From Anaerophilus nitritigenes (GTDB taxonomy: Bacteria > Bacillota > Clostridia > Peptostreptococcales > Thermotaleaceae), in the NCBI RefSeq assembly GCF_004138215.1, contig NZ_RYYS01000032.1, positions 1 to 64,000 of the forward strand: a DNA stretch of 64,000 nucleotides. The letters are read 5' to 3'. Shown in pieces: positions 36,221 to 45,578 of the stretch; position 1 is the stretch's first letter; each line of letters begins with the position of its first letter. The notes under the pieces are model-generated. The model saw nothing but the letters and a program-made list of their open reading frames with translations. It ran no database searches and was not told where the DNA came from. The position numbers were made by a program, and so were the translations under genes.

Positions 36221-38842
36221 ATGACAAAATATGTATACGCATTTTATGAAGGTAATAAGGAAATGAAAACTTTACTAGGAGGAAAAGGTGCAAACTTAGC
36301 AGAAATGACAAAAATAGGACTTCCTGTACCTCCAGGATTTACAGTGACTACACAAGCTTGTAACCAATATTATGAAGATGGAAAACAAATTCATGAAAGT
36401 ATTATAAAAGAAATTTTTGAAAATCTAAAAAATTTAGAAGAAAAAATAGCAAAGAAATTTGGAGATGAAAAAAATCCTCTTTTAGTATCTGTAAGATCAG
36501 GAGCAGTTTTTTCTATGCCAGGTATGATGGATACAATTTTAAACTTAGGACTGAATGATCAAACAGTAATAGGTATGGCAAAAGCAACAGAAAATGAAAG
36601 ATTTGCTTATGATAGCTATAGAAGATTTATTCAAATGTTTGGAGATGTAGTACTTGAGATTCCAAAATATAAATTTGATCATATATTAGAAAAAGAAAAA
36701 CAAATCAACCATGCAGAGTTAGATACAGAGTTAACAACACAAAATCTTAAAAATATTATTGAAGAATATAAAAAGCTTGTGAAAAAAGAATCTAGAAAAG
36801 ATTTTCCACAAGATCCAAAAGAACAATTATTGATGGCTATTCAAGCAGTATTTAGTTCTTGGAATAATCCTAGAGCTATTGTATATAGAGAATTAAACGA
36901 TATTCCAAATCATCTTGGAACGGCTGTGAATGTACAATCTATGGTATTTGGAAATATGGGAGATACTTCAGGAACAGGAGTTGCATTTACTAGAAACCCT
37001 GCTACGGGAGAGAAAAAATTATTTGGAGAATTTTTAATGAATGCTCAAGGCGAAGACGTTGTAGCAGGAATTAGAACCCCTCAGCCTATTGCACAACTTG
37101 AAAATACTATGCCTAAAGTATACAAGCAATTTGCGGATGTTGCAAATTTATTAGAAAATCATTATAAAGATATGCAAGATATTGAATTTACAATAGAAAA
37201 AGGAAAACTTTTCATGCTTCAAACAAGAAATGGAAAAAGAACAGCGACAGCAGCAATTAATGTAGCAGTAGATATGGTAAATGAAAAAATTATTGATAAA
37301 GAAACAGCTATTTTAAGAATTGAACCAAATCAATTAGATCAACTTCTTCATCCTACTTTTGAAGAGAAAGCTATGAAAGAAGCAACAAAAATTACAAAGG
37401 GATTACCAGCATCTCCTGGAGCTGCTACAGGAAAAATTTATTTTAATGCACAAGATGTAGTAAATGCAGCTAACGAGGGAGAAAAAGTAATTTTAGTAAG
37501 ACTTGAAACTTCTCCTGAAGATATAGAAGGAATGGTAGCAGCACAAGGAATTTTAACAGCAAGAGGAGGAATGACTTCTCATGCAGCAGTAGTAGCAAGA
37601 GGAATGGGAAAATGTTGTGTAGCAGGATGCGGAGAATTAAGAGTAGATGAAACAAAAAAAGTATTTAAAGTAGGAGATAAGATTTTCAAAGAAGGAGATT
37701 ATATTTCTCTTGATGGAAATACAGGAAACGTATATGAAGGAAGTATTCAAACACAAGATCCAGAGTTATCAGGAAATTTTGGTACTTTAATGAATTGGGC
37801 AGATGAAATGAGAAAACTAAAAATAAGAACAAATGCAGATACACCAAAAGATGCAGCTGTAGCTGTAAAATTTGGAGCAGAAGGAATTGGGCTTTGTAGA
37901 ACAGAGCATATGTTCTTTGAGGAAGAAAGAATTCCGGCTGTAAGAAAAATGATTCTTTCTAAAACAGTAGAAGAAAGAGTAGCTGCACTAGATAAATTGT
38001 TACCTTTCCAAAAAAACGATTTTGCAGGAATTTTTAAAGAAATGGGAGAAAGATCAGTAACGATTAGACTTCTTGATCCACCACTACATGAATTTTTACC
38101 ACATCATGATGAAGATATAAAAGCACTTTCAAAACAAATAGAAATTTCTTATGAACAATTAAAAGAAACAGTAGAAGAATTAAAAGAACTAAATCCAATG
38201 TTAGGTCATAGAGGATGTAGATTATCTATTACTTATCCAGAAATATGTGAAATGCAAACAAAAGCTATTATAATGGCAGCTATAGAAGTGAAAAAAGAAA
38301 AAAATATAGATATTGAACCGGAGATTATGGTTCCACTTATAGGAAGTGAAAAAGAATTAGAAATTATTAAAGATTTAATTATAAAGACTGCAAATGAAGT
38401 AATGGATGAGATGGATGAGAAATTAAAGTTTAAAGTAGGTACTATGATTGAAGTTCCAAGAGCTGCTGTAACTGCTGATGAAATTGCAAAACATGCTGAG
38501 TTTTTCTCCTTTGGAACAAATGATTTGACTCAAATGACTTATGGATTTTCAAGAGATGATGCTGGTAAATTTATTCCTGAATATAGAAAAAAAGAAATAT
38601 TTGAAAAAGATCCATTCCAAAGATTAGATCAAGTAGGGGTTGGAAAACTTATGAAAATGGCCGTAGAGCTAGGAAAATCACAAAGAGAAGATATTAAACT
38701 TGGAATATGTGGAGAACATGGAGGAGATCCAGATTCTATTGAATTTTGTCATAAAATAGGACTACACTATGTTTCATGCTCTCCATATAGAGTACCTATA
38801 GCAAGACTAGCAGCAGCACGTGCAGCAGTACAAAATAAATAA
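36221..38842 (+). CDS. ppdK: Pyruvate, phosphate dikinase
   Basis: Interconverts pyruvate, ATP and Pi with PEP, AMP and PPi; in anaerobes it often serves glycolysis or gluconeogenesis. The 873 residues are full length. Order: ATP-grasp N-terminal domain (GGKGANLAEM, residues about 20-29), the swivelling phosphohistidine domain (GGMTSHAAVVARGMGKCCVA, His and the neighbouring regulatory Thr present), and the PEP-binding barrel (GLCRTEHMFF, MIEVPRAAVTADEIA, GICGEHGGDP). It follows ppsR, its regulator, by 21 bases and ends at a strong terminator. Confidence 0.98.
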   Translation: MTKYVYAFYEGNKEMKTLLGGKGANLAEMTKIGLPVPPGFTVTTQACNQYYEDGKQIHESIIKEIFENLKNLEEKIAKKFGDEKNPLLVSVRSGAVFSMPGMMDTILNLGLNDQTVIGMAKATENERFAYDSYRRFIQMFGDVVLEIPKYKFDHILEKEKQINHAELDTELTTQNLKNIIEEYKKLVKKESRKDFPQDPKEQLLMAIQAVFSSWNNPRAIVYRELNDIPNHLGTAVNVQSMVFGNMGDTSGTGVAFTRNPATGEKKLFGEFLMNAQGEDVVAGIRTPQPIAQLENTMPKVYKQFADVANLLENHYKDMQDIEFTIEKGKLFMLQTRNGKRTATAAINVAVDMVNEKIIDKETAILRIEPNQLDQLLHPTFEEKAMKEATKITKGLPASPGAATGKIYFNAQDVVNAANEGEKVILVRLETSPEDIEGMVAAQGILTARGGMTSHAAVVARGMGKCCVAGCGELRVDETKKVFKVGDKIFKEGDYISLDGNTGNVYEGSIQTQDPELSGNFGTLMNWADEMRKLKIRTNADTPKDAAVAVKFGAEGIGLCRTEHMFFEEERIPAVRKMILSKTVEERVAALDKLLPFQKNDFAGIFKEMGERSVTIRLLDPPLHEFLPHHDEDIKALSKQIEISYEQLKETVEELKELNPMLGHRGCRLSITYPEICEMQTKAIIMAAIEVKKEKNIDIEPEIMVPLIGSEKELEIIKDLIIKTANEVMDEMDEKLKFKVGTMIEVPRAAVTADEIAKHAEFFSFGTNDLTQMTYGFSRDDAGKFIPEYRKKEIFEKDPFQRLDQVGVGKLMKMAVELGKSQREDIKLGICGEHGGDPDSIEFCHKIGLHYVSCSPYRVPIARLAAARAAVQNK

Positions 38843-38844
38843 AT

Positions 38845-38880
38845 AAAAAGACATGGAAATTTTTCCATGTCTTTTTATTT
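38845..38880 (+). terminator. Terminator after ppdK
   Basis: AAAAAGACATGGAAA / TTTCCATGTCTTTTT, a 15-bp stem, followed by ATTT. Confidence 0.88.
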
Positions 38881-38895
38881 ACTATAGGAGGAATA

Positions 38896-38922
38896 ATGAA
38901 TATGTTGTGGTATATATATTAA
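38896..38922 (+). other. Eight-codon ORF with a perfect ribosome site
   Basis: AGGAGG (38886-38891) precedes ATG at 38896 and an 8-residue frame, MNMLWYIY, then TAA. It lies just after the ppdK terminator in the 195-base gap before yaiI. It could be a leader peptide or a relic of a lost gene. No other evidence for translation. Confidence 0.25.
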
Positions 38923-39075
38923 TACAAAAGTAGTAAAAGATGAATAATTTGTTAAATTTAGAGAAATGACAGACAATTTTGTATTTTATTTTCACTGTAA
39001 ATAAAAAAGGATTAAAGATAGTTATGTCGAATATTGAGAAATATAAAGAAAAAAATGAGGTGAGTATATATATAT

Positions 39076-39531
39076 ATGACAATATATGTAGATGGTGATG
39101 CCTGTTGTGTGAAAGAATACATTATTGATCACTCTAAGAAATATCCTATAAAGGTAGTTATAGTTATTAGTATTTGCCATGTTTCGAATCATCAAAAAGA
39201 TGTAGAGTATATTATTGTAGATAATGAGAATCAATCAGTAGATATGATGATTATGAATAAAGTACAAAGAAATGATGTGGTAATTACAGATGATTATGGA
39301 TTGGCATCCCTTTTATTGGGCAAACAAGTCCTTTGTTTATCAACTAGAGGATTCATATATACACAAGAGAATATAGAAGATCTCCTCATAAGAAGATATA
39401 TAAATATGAAAAGGATGAGAGGTGGAAATAAAGTTAAGGGACCCTCTAAGCGAAGTAAGGAAGATGATATAACCTTTATTAATAATTTTAACAAAATTCT
39501 ACAAAAATCCCTATATAGTTCTAATATTTAG
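39076..39531 (+). CDS. YaiI/YqxD family protein (DUF188)
   Basis: UPF0178 family, PIN/NYN-like putative nuclease fold, function unknown. The 151 residues carry the typical YVDGDACCVKEYI opening, VVITDDYGLASLLLGK, and the RGGNKVKGPSKRSKEDD tail motif. The ATG lies after GAGGTGAG and a run of TA repeats. A weak promoter candidate (TTGTTA 38949-38954, N17, GACAAT) lies upstream. It precedes dnaG-rpoD, exactly as yqxD does in Bacillus subtilis. Confidence 0.93.
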   Translation: MTIYVDGDACCVKEYIIDHSKKYPIKVVIVISICHVSNHQKDVEYIIVDNENQSVDMMIMNKVQRNDVVITDDYGLASLLLGKQVLCLSTRGFIYTQENIEDLLIRRYINMKRMRGGNKVKGPSKRSKEDDITFINNFNKILQKSLYSSNI

Positions 39532-39597
39532 AGATTAAACTTTATGAAAGAAGGAAATTTCATATATATGGAGAAAAGGATAATATAGGTGATGAAA

Positions 39598-41439
39598 ATG
39601 AGTAATTATTTTGATGAAGAATTAATTGAAGAAATAAAAGAAAGAAATCATATTATAGATGTAGTATCTAGATATGTCCCCCTTAAAAAAAGTGGATCTA
39701 CATACAAAGGATTATGTCCTTTTCATCATGAAAAGACACCATCTTTTGTAGTATCTGAAGAAAAACAATTTTATCATTGTTTTGGTTGTGGTCAATCAGG
39801 AGATGCTATTCATTTTGTGATGCAGATGGAGCATATAGATTTTATAGATGCTATACATATGTTAGGAGATTGGGCAGGGATCTCTATAGAAGAGTACACG
39901 ACATCTGATCGTGAAAAAGAAGAAATTCATATTAAAAATCAATTATATGAAATCAATAGAGAAGCTGCATTATTTTATTATAAAAATCTTTTTCAAACAA
40001 GAAATGATGGATTAAAGTATTTCTATGAAAGAGGATTAAATAGTCAGACCATCAAAAAATTTGGGTTAGGATATGCAAAAGATCAGTGGGAGCTGCTGAA
40101 TAGATATCTTTTAACTAAAGGATATGATCAAAATCTTATTTATAAAGCAGGATTAGTGATCAAAAGAAAAACAAAAGATGGTTATTACGATAGATTTAGA
40201 AATAGAGTGATATTTCCGATTATTAATGTGGCAGGCAAAGTGATAGGATTTGGAGGCAGAATCATTGATAAAGGTGAGCCTAAATATTTAAATTCTCCTG
40301 AAACTCCTGTGTTTAATAAAGGAAATCATTTATATGGATTAAATTTGTCAAAAGATGTAATTAGAAAGAAAAAACAAATTGTAGTAGTAGAAGGATATAT
40401 GGATGTGATAGGTCTTTATGAAGGCGGGATCTATAATGTTGTTGCATCACTAGGAACAGCGCTTACAAAGAGTCAAGGGTATTTGTTAAAAAGATATGCA
40501 GATGAAGTAATCATAGCTTATGATGGAGATACAGCAGGAAAAGCAGCAACATTAAGAGGACTAGATGTTTTAAAAGATGTAGGATGTAGTATAAAGGTAA
40601 TAGAGCTTGCTGATGGAGTTGATCCAGATGAATATGTTAGGAAAAAAGGAAAAGATGCTTTTTTAGAAAAAATAAAAAAAGCTTTACCTTTAGTAGACTA
40701 TAAAATTAAATTAGCTCATAATGAAAATGATCTTACGACTACAGAGGGGAAAATAAAATTTGTACAGTCCATCACTTACATATTAAAGACATTAAAAAGT
40801 CCTATAGAATTAGATGCGTATATACAAAAGATAGCTTTAGCTGCACATATTTCACCAGAAGCTATAAAATCAGAAATCTATGGAAATAATAAAGGAAATT
40901 ATCAAAAAGATAGTGCATCTTATAAGAATAAGTATAGAAGTAAAAACGATAGGTATACTAATAAATATGATATAAAACCTATCAAGCCTATACAAAAGAT
41001 GGGTTATATAGAAGCAGAGAAAAGTTTATTAAAATTAATGATGGATGATAAACGGTTATTTGATAAAATAAAAGCCATTATGACTTGTGAAGACTTTATA
41101 GATGAGATTCATATAAAAATAGCAAAAGTGATGGATGATTTATATGAAACAAATGAGTTTATTTCTATAGAAATGATTTTAGAGAAGTTGAAGCAAGAAG
41201 AAATTCCTATACTTCATGACATTTACAAAAAAGTTGTTCCAATAGAAAACGTAAACAAGGCTTTCATAGACTATATGGATGTTATAAAGAAACATAAATT
41301 GATAACAAGAAAAATAGAAATAGAAAATGAATTGAAAAGAATAGAAAAAATGGAAGATAAAACACCAAATGAGATAGTGAGGATCAGGGAGTTATGTATA
41401 GATTACGAGAAGTTATTAAAAGAACTAAAGAAACAATAG
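39598..41439 (+). CDS. dnaG: DNA primase
   Basis: Synthesises RNA primers for replication. The start ATG at 39598 follows TAGGTGATG; the earlier GTG and ATG codons lie inside this site. The 613 residues show the zinc domain (C40, H43, C61, C64; CPFHHEKTPSF and CFGCGQSGD), the TOPRIM catalytic core (VVVEGYMDVI, IIAYDGDTAGKAA) and a C-terminal DnaB-binding helical domain (from about 470). It forms the macromolecular synthesis unit with rpoD, which begins 24 bases downstream. Confidence 0.98.
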   Translation: MSNYFDEELIEEIKERNHIIDVVSRYVPLKKSGSTYKGLCPFHHEKTPSFVVSEEKQFYHCFGCGQSGDAIHFVMQMEHIDFIDAIHMLGDWAGISIEEYTTSDREKEEIHIKNQLYEINREAALFYYKNLFQTRNDGLKYFYERGLNSQTIKKFGLGYAKDQWELLNRYLLTKGYDQNLIYKAGLVIKRKTKDGYYDRFRNRVIFPIINVAGKVIGFGGRIIDKGEPKYLNSPETPVFNKGNHLYGLNLSKDVIRKKKQIVVVEGYMDVIGLYEGGIYNVVASLGTALTKSQGYLLKRYADEVIIAYDGDTAGKAATLRGLDVLKDVGCSIKVIELADGVDPDEYVRKKGKDAFLEKIKKALPLVDYKIKLAHNENDLTTTEGKIKFVQSITYILKTLKSPIELDAYIQKIALAAHISPEAIKSEIYGNNKGNYQKDSASYKNKYRSKNDRYTNKYDIKPIKPIQKMGYIEAEKSLLKLMMDDKRLFDKIKAIMTCEDFIDEIHIKIAKVMDDLYETNEFISIEMILEKLKQEEIPILHDIYKKVVPIENVNKAFIDYMDVIKKHKLITRKIEIENELKRIEKMEDKTPNEIVRIRELCIDYEKLLKELKKQ

Positions 41440-41463
41440 TAGTTTTAGAAAGGAGGGAATGTG

Positions 41464-42564
41464 ATGGCCAAAAAACAGCAAAATAAAGAAAAAAAAGTTC
41501 AGTCTGTAAAGACTTTAATTGAAAAAGGCAAAAAAAGAGGCATGCTCACTTATACTGAGATTATGGATACCTTAGAGGAAATAGACTTAGATAAAGAGCA
41601 AGTAGAAGAAGTATATGATCATTTAGCTGCAATGGGTATAGATATTGTAGGAGACAAAGATGAAGACATAGAGGACATACCTGAGACGGAAGAAGAAGAA
41701 GTTGTGGAGTTAGATCTTTCTATTCCAAAAGGGATCAATATAGATGATCCTGTTAGAATGTATTTAAAAGAAATTGGAAAAGTACCACTACTTTCTGCTG
41801 TAGAAGAAATAGAATTAGCAAAAAAAATGGAACAAGGAGACGAAGAAGCAAAGAAAAGACTTTGTGAAGCGAATCTACGGTTAGTTGTAAGTATTGCTAA
41901 GAGATATGTAGGAAGAGGAATGCTTTTTTTAGACTTAATACAAGAAGGAAATTTAGGACTTATTAAAGCTGTTGAAAAATTTGACTGGAGAAAAGGGTAT
42001 AAATTTAGTACTTATGCAACATGGTGGATCAGACAGGCAATTACAAGAGCCATTGCAGACCAAGCAAGAACTATTAGAATTCCTGTTCATATGGTAGAGA
42101 CGATTAATAAACTCATTAGAGTATCAAGACAACTTTTGCAAGAATTAGGTAGAGAACCAAAGCCGGAAGAGATTGCAAAGGAAATGGATTTGCCTGAAGA
42201 TAAAGTAAGAGATATATTAAAAATAGCACAAGAACCAGTTTCTTTGGAAACGCCTATAGGAGAAGAGGAAGATAGCCATTTAGGAGATTTTATTCCAGAT
42301 GATGATGCACCGGCACCAGCAGAAGCAGCTGCGTTTTCTATGTTAAAAGAGCAATTAGTAGAAGTATTAGATACACTTACCCCAAGAGAACAAAAAGTTT
42401 TAAGATTAAGATTTGGATTAGATGATGGACGTGCAAGAACATTAGAAGAAGTAGGAAAGAAATTTGATGTAACAAGAGAAAGAATTAGACAAATAGAAGC
42501 TAAGGCTTTAAGAAAGTTAAGACATCCTAGTAGAAGCAAAAAATTAAAAGATTATTTAGAATAA
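41464..42564 (+). CDS. rpoD: RNA polymerase primary sigma factor (RpoD/SigA)
   Basis: Housekeeping sigma factor. The ATG at 41464 follows AAAGGAGGG with better spacing than the adjacent GTG; 366 residues. Regions: 1.1 (about 10-75, with acidic stretch), 1.2 ([16 protein letters not shown]), 2 ([38 protein letters not shown]), 3, and 4.2 ([18 protein letters not shown]). The ending [13 protein letters not shown] is the usual one. It follows dnaG and ends at a bidirectional terminator. Confidence 0.98.
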   Translation: MAKKQQNKEKKVQSVKTLIEKGKKRGMLTYTEIMDTLEEIDLDKEQVEEVYDHLAAMGIDIVGDKDEDIEDIPETEEEEVVELDLSIPKGINIDDPVRMYLKEIGKVPLLSAVEEIELAKKMEQGDEEAKKRLCEANLRLVVSIAKRYVGRGMLFLDLIQEGNLGLIKAVEKFDWRKGYKFSTYATWWIRQAITRAIADQARTIRIPVHMVETINKLIRVSRQLLQELGREPKPEEIAKEMDLPEDKVRDILKIAQEPVSLETPIGEEEDSHLGDFIPDDDAPAPAEAAAFSMLKEQLVEVLDTLTPREQKVLRLRFGLDDGRARTLEEVGKKFDVTRERIRQIEAKALRKLRHPSRSKKLKDYLE

Positions 42565-42593
42565 AGATTCGCAGATTTTGCGAATCTTTATTG
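42560..42593. terminator. Bidirectional terminator between rpoD and the convergent small gene
   Basis: AATAAAGATTCGCA / TGCGAATCTTTATT (14 bp) with a five-base loop. It overlaps the rpoD stop and could serve both directions. Confidence 0.8.
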
Positions 42594-42594
42594 T

Positions 42595-42777
42595 CTACCA
42601 ATATTGTTTTTGAGTACCATAAGCAATCTTTTTTTCTTTTTCTTCTTTAGATTCTTCATCTTCATGATCTATATAGTCAACTAGATTTTTTGCTTCATAT
42701 TCCCACTCGGGAGTAGTTCCTCCCCATTTAAAATGAGGCAAAGATTCTTTAGGTTTATTACGATTATTTTTCATCAT
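42595..42777 (-). CDS. Small acidic hypothetical protein (60 aa)
   Basis: A 60-residue minus-strand gene between rpoD and trmK. It starts MMKNNRNKPKES, has a PHFKWGGTTPEWEYEAKNLV core rich in aromatic residues, then an acidic Glu/Asp/Lys tail. The ribosome site AAAGGAGGCACA before the ATG is strong, and a shared terminator lies at its end, so it is probably real. I do not recognise the family. No membrane segment or cysteine. Confidence 0.65.
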   Translation of the reverse strand: MMKNNRNKPKESLPHFKWGGTTPEWEYEAKNLVDYIDHEDEESKEEKEKKIAYGTQKQYW

Positions 42778-42897
42778 TGTGCCTCCTTTTATTTAGTGTT
42801 GTACATAAAGATGAAAAAAATGTGATTGAATAATTTCCTATGGATTATAAAAAAGGAATTTTTAAAAAATTATAGAATATTTAAGAGAGGAATGTAT

Positions 42898-43593
42898 ATG
42901 AAACTTACCAATCGATTATTGGCTATTACAAAATTTGTGAAAAAAGGATCTGTTGTTGCAGATATAGGAACAGATCATGGATATATTCCTGTGTATTTAG
43001 TTACAAATAATATATCTAAAAAAGTTTTTGCTACAGATGTAAATGAAGGGCCTTTAAACAGTGCAAAAGAAACCATCAAAGAGCATTGTTTAGAAAAATA
43101 TATAGAAACTAGATTAGGAACCGGACTCATCCCTATAAAGCCTTATGAGGTAGATACAGTAATTATTGCGGGAATGGGAGGTTTACTCATAAGAGATATA
43201 TTAAAAAATGATTTAGATTTGACAAAATCCATAAAAAAATTTATACTTCAACCAATGGTAGCTCAAGAAGATCTAAGAAAGTGGCTTATTCAAAATCATT
43301 TTAAAATCATAGATGAAAAATTAGAAAAAGAAGATCACAGAATCTATGAGATCATGGTTGTAGAAAATGGAGAACAAATTGTAGAAGATGGAATTTATTA
43401 TAAAATTGGAAAAAAACTAATTGAGAATAAAGATCCTTTATTAGAAGTTTTTATCCAAAAACATATTCAAAAACAAAAAAATATTTTTGAAAATTTAGAG
43501 GGACAAACAAGTGATAAGGCAAATCAAAAAAGAAATGAATGTATAGAAGAATTAAGAAAATTAGAGGAGGTGCTATCGTGGGTGAGACAATAA
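42898..43593 (+). CDS. trmK: tRNA (adenine22-N1)-methyltransferase
   Basis: SAM-dependent enzyme (YqfN type) that makes m1A22 in tRNA. The GAGAGG site is one base from the ATG at 42892 and 7 from that at 42898; the latter gives 231 residues starting MKLTNRLLAITKFV. The SAM motif VADIGTDHGYIPVYL lies at about 19-33, followed by GMGGLLI and ILQPM, the catalytic-region NPPF-like variant. The last 16 bases overlap yqfO. Confidence 0.95.
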   Translation: MKLTNRLLAITKFVKKGSVVADIGTDHGYIPVYLVTNNISKKVFATDVNEGPLNSAKETIKEHCLEKYIETRLGTGLIPIKPYEVDTVIIAGMGGLLIRDILKNDLDLTKSIKKFILQPMVAQEDLRKWLIQNHFKIIDEKLEKEDHRIYEIMVVENGEQIVEDGIYYKIGKKLIENKDPLLEVFIQKHIQKQKNIFENLEGQTSDKANQKRNECIEELRKLEEVLSWVRQ

Positions 43594-44696
43594 AAAATAT
43601 TACTCGTATTATGGAAGAAATAGCACCTTCTTATTTAGCAGAAAGCTGGGACAATGTAGGACTTCAAATAGGAGCGTTTGAAGAGGAAGTAAATAAAATA
43701 TTAGTATGTCTTGAAGTAACTCAAAATATTATAGATGAAGCCATACATAAGAAGATAGATATAATTATTTGTCATCATCCTTTGATTTTTAAACCAGTAA
43801 CAAAAATCAAAAGAGATGATCCTATCCAAAATATGATCTATAGACTTATTAAACATGATATTTCTCTTTATTGTGCCCATACAAATTTAGATGTGGCAAA
43901 GGGAGGAACAAGTGATGTTTTAGCACAAATGCTAGATTTAGTAGGGGTAACTCCTCTTGTAAAAACTTATCAAGAAAAATATCTAAAATTAGTAGTATAT
44001 GTACCAAAGGACTATGTGGATAAAGTAAGAGAAGTGATTTGTATTCATGGAGCAGGTCATATAGGAAATTATAGTCAGTGTACTTTTAGAAGTGAAGGAA
44101 TCGGAACTTTTATGCCCTTAGAAGGAACAAATCCTTTTATAGGAAGTCAAAGAAAATTAGAAAAAGTATGTGAATATAGATTAGAAAGTATTATAGCAAA
44201 AAAAGATTTACATAAAATAATTGAAAATATGATGCAAGCACATCCTTATGAAGAAGTAGCATATGATATTATTCCACTAGATAATGAAATTGATTATGAA
44301 GGATTAGGAAGAGTGGGACAATTAGAAGAAAATATGACTTTGTCTATGTTTTGTGAAAAAATAAAAGAAAAATTAAATATGAAAACAATTAAGTTTATAG
44401 GAAATCCACAAAAAGAAATTAAAAAAGTAGGACTTTGTACAGGCAGTGGAGCAGAATTTATTGATCATGCACATAAAATGGGATGTGATTGCTATATTAC
44501 AGGAGATGTAAAATATCATGATGCCCAATATGCCAATGCTTTAGGTATGGCGGTGATTGATGCAGGTCATTTTGAAACAGAAAATATTATTTGTAGACCA
44601 TTATTTGAGATGTTACAAAATAAGATAAAAATGAATCAATACAATCTAGAAGTATTATTAAGTGATGAGGAGATCAATCCATTTAAAACCATATAA
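43578..44696 (+). CDS. yqfO: Nif3-like dinuclear metal protein (GTP cyclohydrolase I type 2)
   Basis: NIF3/YqfO family, a widely conserved dinuclear metal protein of unsettled function. The GTG at 43578 follows GAGGAGGTG inside trmK (16-base overlap), giving 372 residues starting MGETIKNITRIME. Metal ligands appear in CHHPLIFKP and later in DVKYHDAQ and DAGHFETE. A PII-like insert occupies the middle (about 130-230, KLVVYVPKDYVDKVREVI). Coupled with trmK as in Bacillus subtilis. Its end forms part of a 20-bp terminator stem. Confidence 0.93.
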   Translation: MGETIKNITRIMEEIAPSYLAESWDNVGLQIGAFEEEVNKILVCLEVTQNIIDEAIHKKIDIIICHHPLIFKPVTKIKRDDPIQNMIYRLIKHDISLYCAHTNLDVAKGGTSDVLAQMLDLVGVTPLVKTYQEKYLKLVVYVPKDYVDKVREVICIHGAGHIGNYSQCTFRSEGIGTFMPLEGTNPFIGSQRKLEKVCEYRLESIIAKKDLHKIIENMMQAHPYEEVAYDIIPLDNEIDYEGLGRVGQLEENMTLSMFCEKIKEKLNMKTIKFIGNPQKEIKKVGLCTGSGAEFIDHAHKMGCDCYITGDVKYHDAQYANALGMAVIDAGHFETENIICRPLFEMLQNKIKMNQYNLEVLLSDEEINPFKTI

Positions 44697-44733
44697 GAAT
44701 AGGCTATAGCCTATTCTTATATGGTTTTTCTTT
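44685..44733 (+). terminator. Terminator with a 20-bp perfect stem after yqfO
   Basis: Positions 44685-44704 pair perfectly with 44709-44728 (outer AAAACC / GGTTTT, inner AATAGGC / GCCTATT), loop TATA, then CTTTTG. It includes the yqfO stop codon. Confidence 0.85.
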
Positions 44734-44795
44734 TGAAGAAGTGCTAGATTATGTGTTTGATAAAATTAAAGATAATTTTAGAAAGGGTGAATGGT

Positions 44796-45515
44796 ATGAG
44801 TCAAAAAAAATATTTATGGAAATTACAAGAAGCAGAAGACAAAATCAAAAAAAATAAAAAGGAATTAGATAGCATTGGAAAAGATGATGATTTACATAAA
44901 AAAGTAAGTGAATACAAGAATTTAAAAGAGTTTTATGAAAATAAAAAAAATGAAAAAGAAAAAGTTGAAAATATGTTATATAAAGAAGAAAAAAAAGTAA
45001 AAGAAATTTCTTATGAAGAAAAAGAAATAAAAGAAAAATTGTATGGAGGTAGTATTAAGGATACAAAACAATTAGAAGCTTTATATGAAGAAGAAGAAAA
45101 AATGAAAGAGATGATTAATAAAATAGATCAAGTTATATTAACTTATATGGAAAATTTATACAAAATAGAAGAAGAAATAAAACAGATGAGTATAAAAGGA
45201 AAGAGTTTAGGAATTGAAATTAAAGAACAAATTAATAAAAATAAGATAGAAATAGAGAAAATGAAAAAGGAAATAGAAGAAGAAATAAAAGAAAAAAAAG
45301 AGCTTTTACAAAAAATAAATGAGAATTATTTAAAACTATATACAGAGGTAAAGAGCAAAAAAAATCATCCTATTGCATTGTTGATAGATGAAAATATTTG
45401 TACGGGATGCCATATGGATGTATCTATTATGACTTTGCAAAATTTAAAAAAAGATAAACTAACTTTGTGTGAGAACTGCGGAAGAATATTATTTTCAACT
45501 CGTGATTTACAATAA
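44796..45515 (+). CDS. Coiled-coil protein with C4 zinc ribbon
   Basis: A 239-residue protein of the C4-type zinc-ribbon family often found next to Nif3 genes. Residues about 5-195 are a long Glu/Lys-rich coiled coil. The C-terminus carries CTGCHMDVS and CENCGRILF (about 205-232), the four zinc cysteines. The ATG at 44796 follows GAAAGGGTGA. It may bind nucleic acid, but its function is unknown. It is followed by the RNase P RNA gene with its own promoter. Confidence 0.9.
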   Translation: MSQKKYLWKLQEAEDKIKKNKKELDSIGKDDDLHKKVSEYKNLKEFYENKKNEKEKVENMLYKEEKKVKEISYEEKEIKEKLYGGSIKDTKQLEALYEEEEKMKEMINKIDQVILTYMENLYKIEEEIKQMSIKGKSLGIEIKEQINKNKIEIEKMKKEIEEEIKEKKELLQKINENYLKLYTEVKSKKNHPIALLIDENICTGCHMDVSIMTLQNLKKDKLTLCENCGRILFSTRDLQ

Positions 45516-45522
45516 CTGGATT

Positions 45523-45551
45523 TTGACAAACTATATAATTTATGATAATAT
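45523..45551 (+). promoter_or_regulatory. rnpB promoter
   Basis: TTGACA (45523-45528), 17-base spacer, TAATAT (45546-45551) with an extended TG at -15. It ends 27 bases before the RNase P RNA. Confidence 0.75.
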
Positions 45552-45578
45552 ATTACTTGTCACTAAAAATAAATATTT

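Noticed and set aside
42087-42539. A 150-residue minus-strand frame over rpoD
   Set aside because: Mirror of the conserved sigma regions 3-4; Ser/Leu/Ile-rich composition typical of shadow frames.
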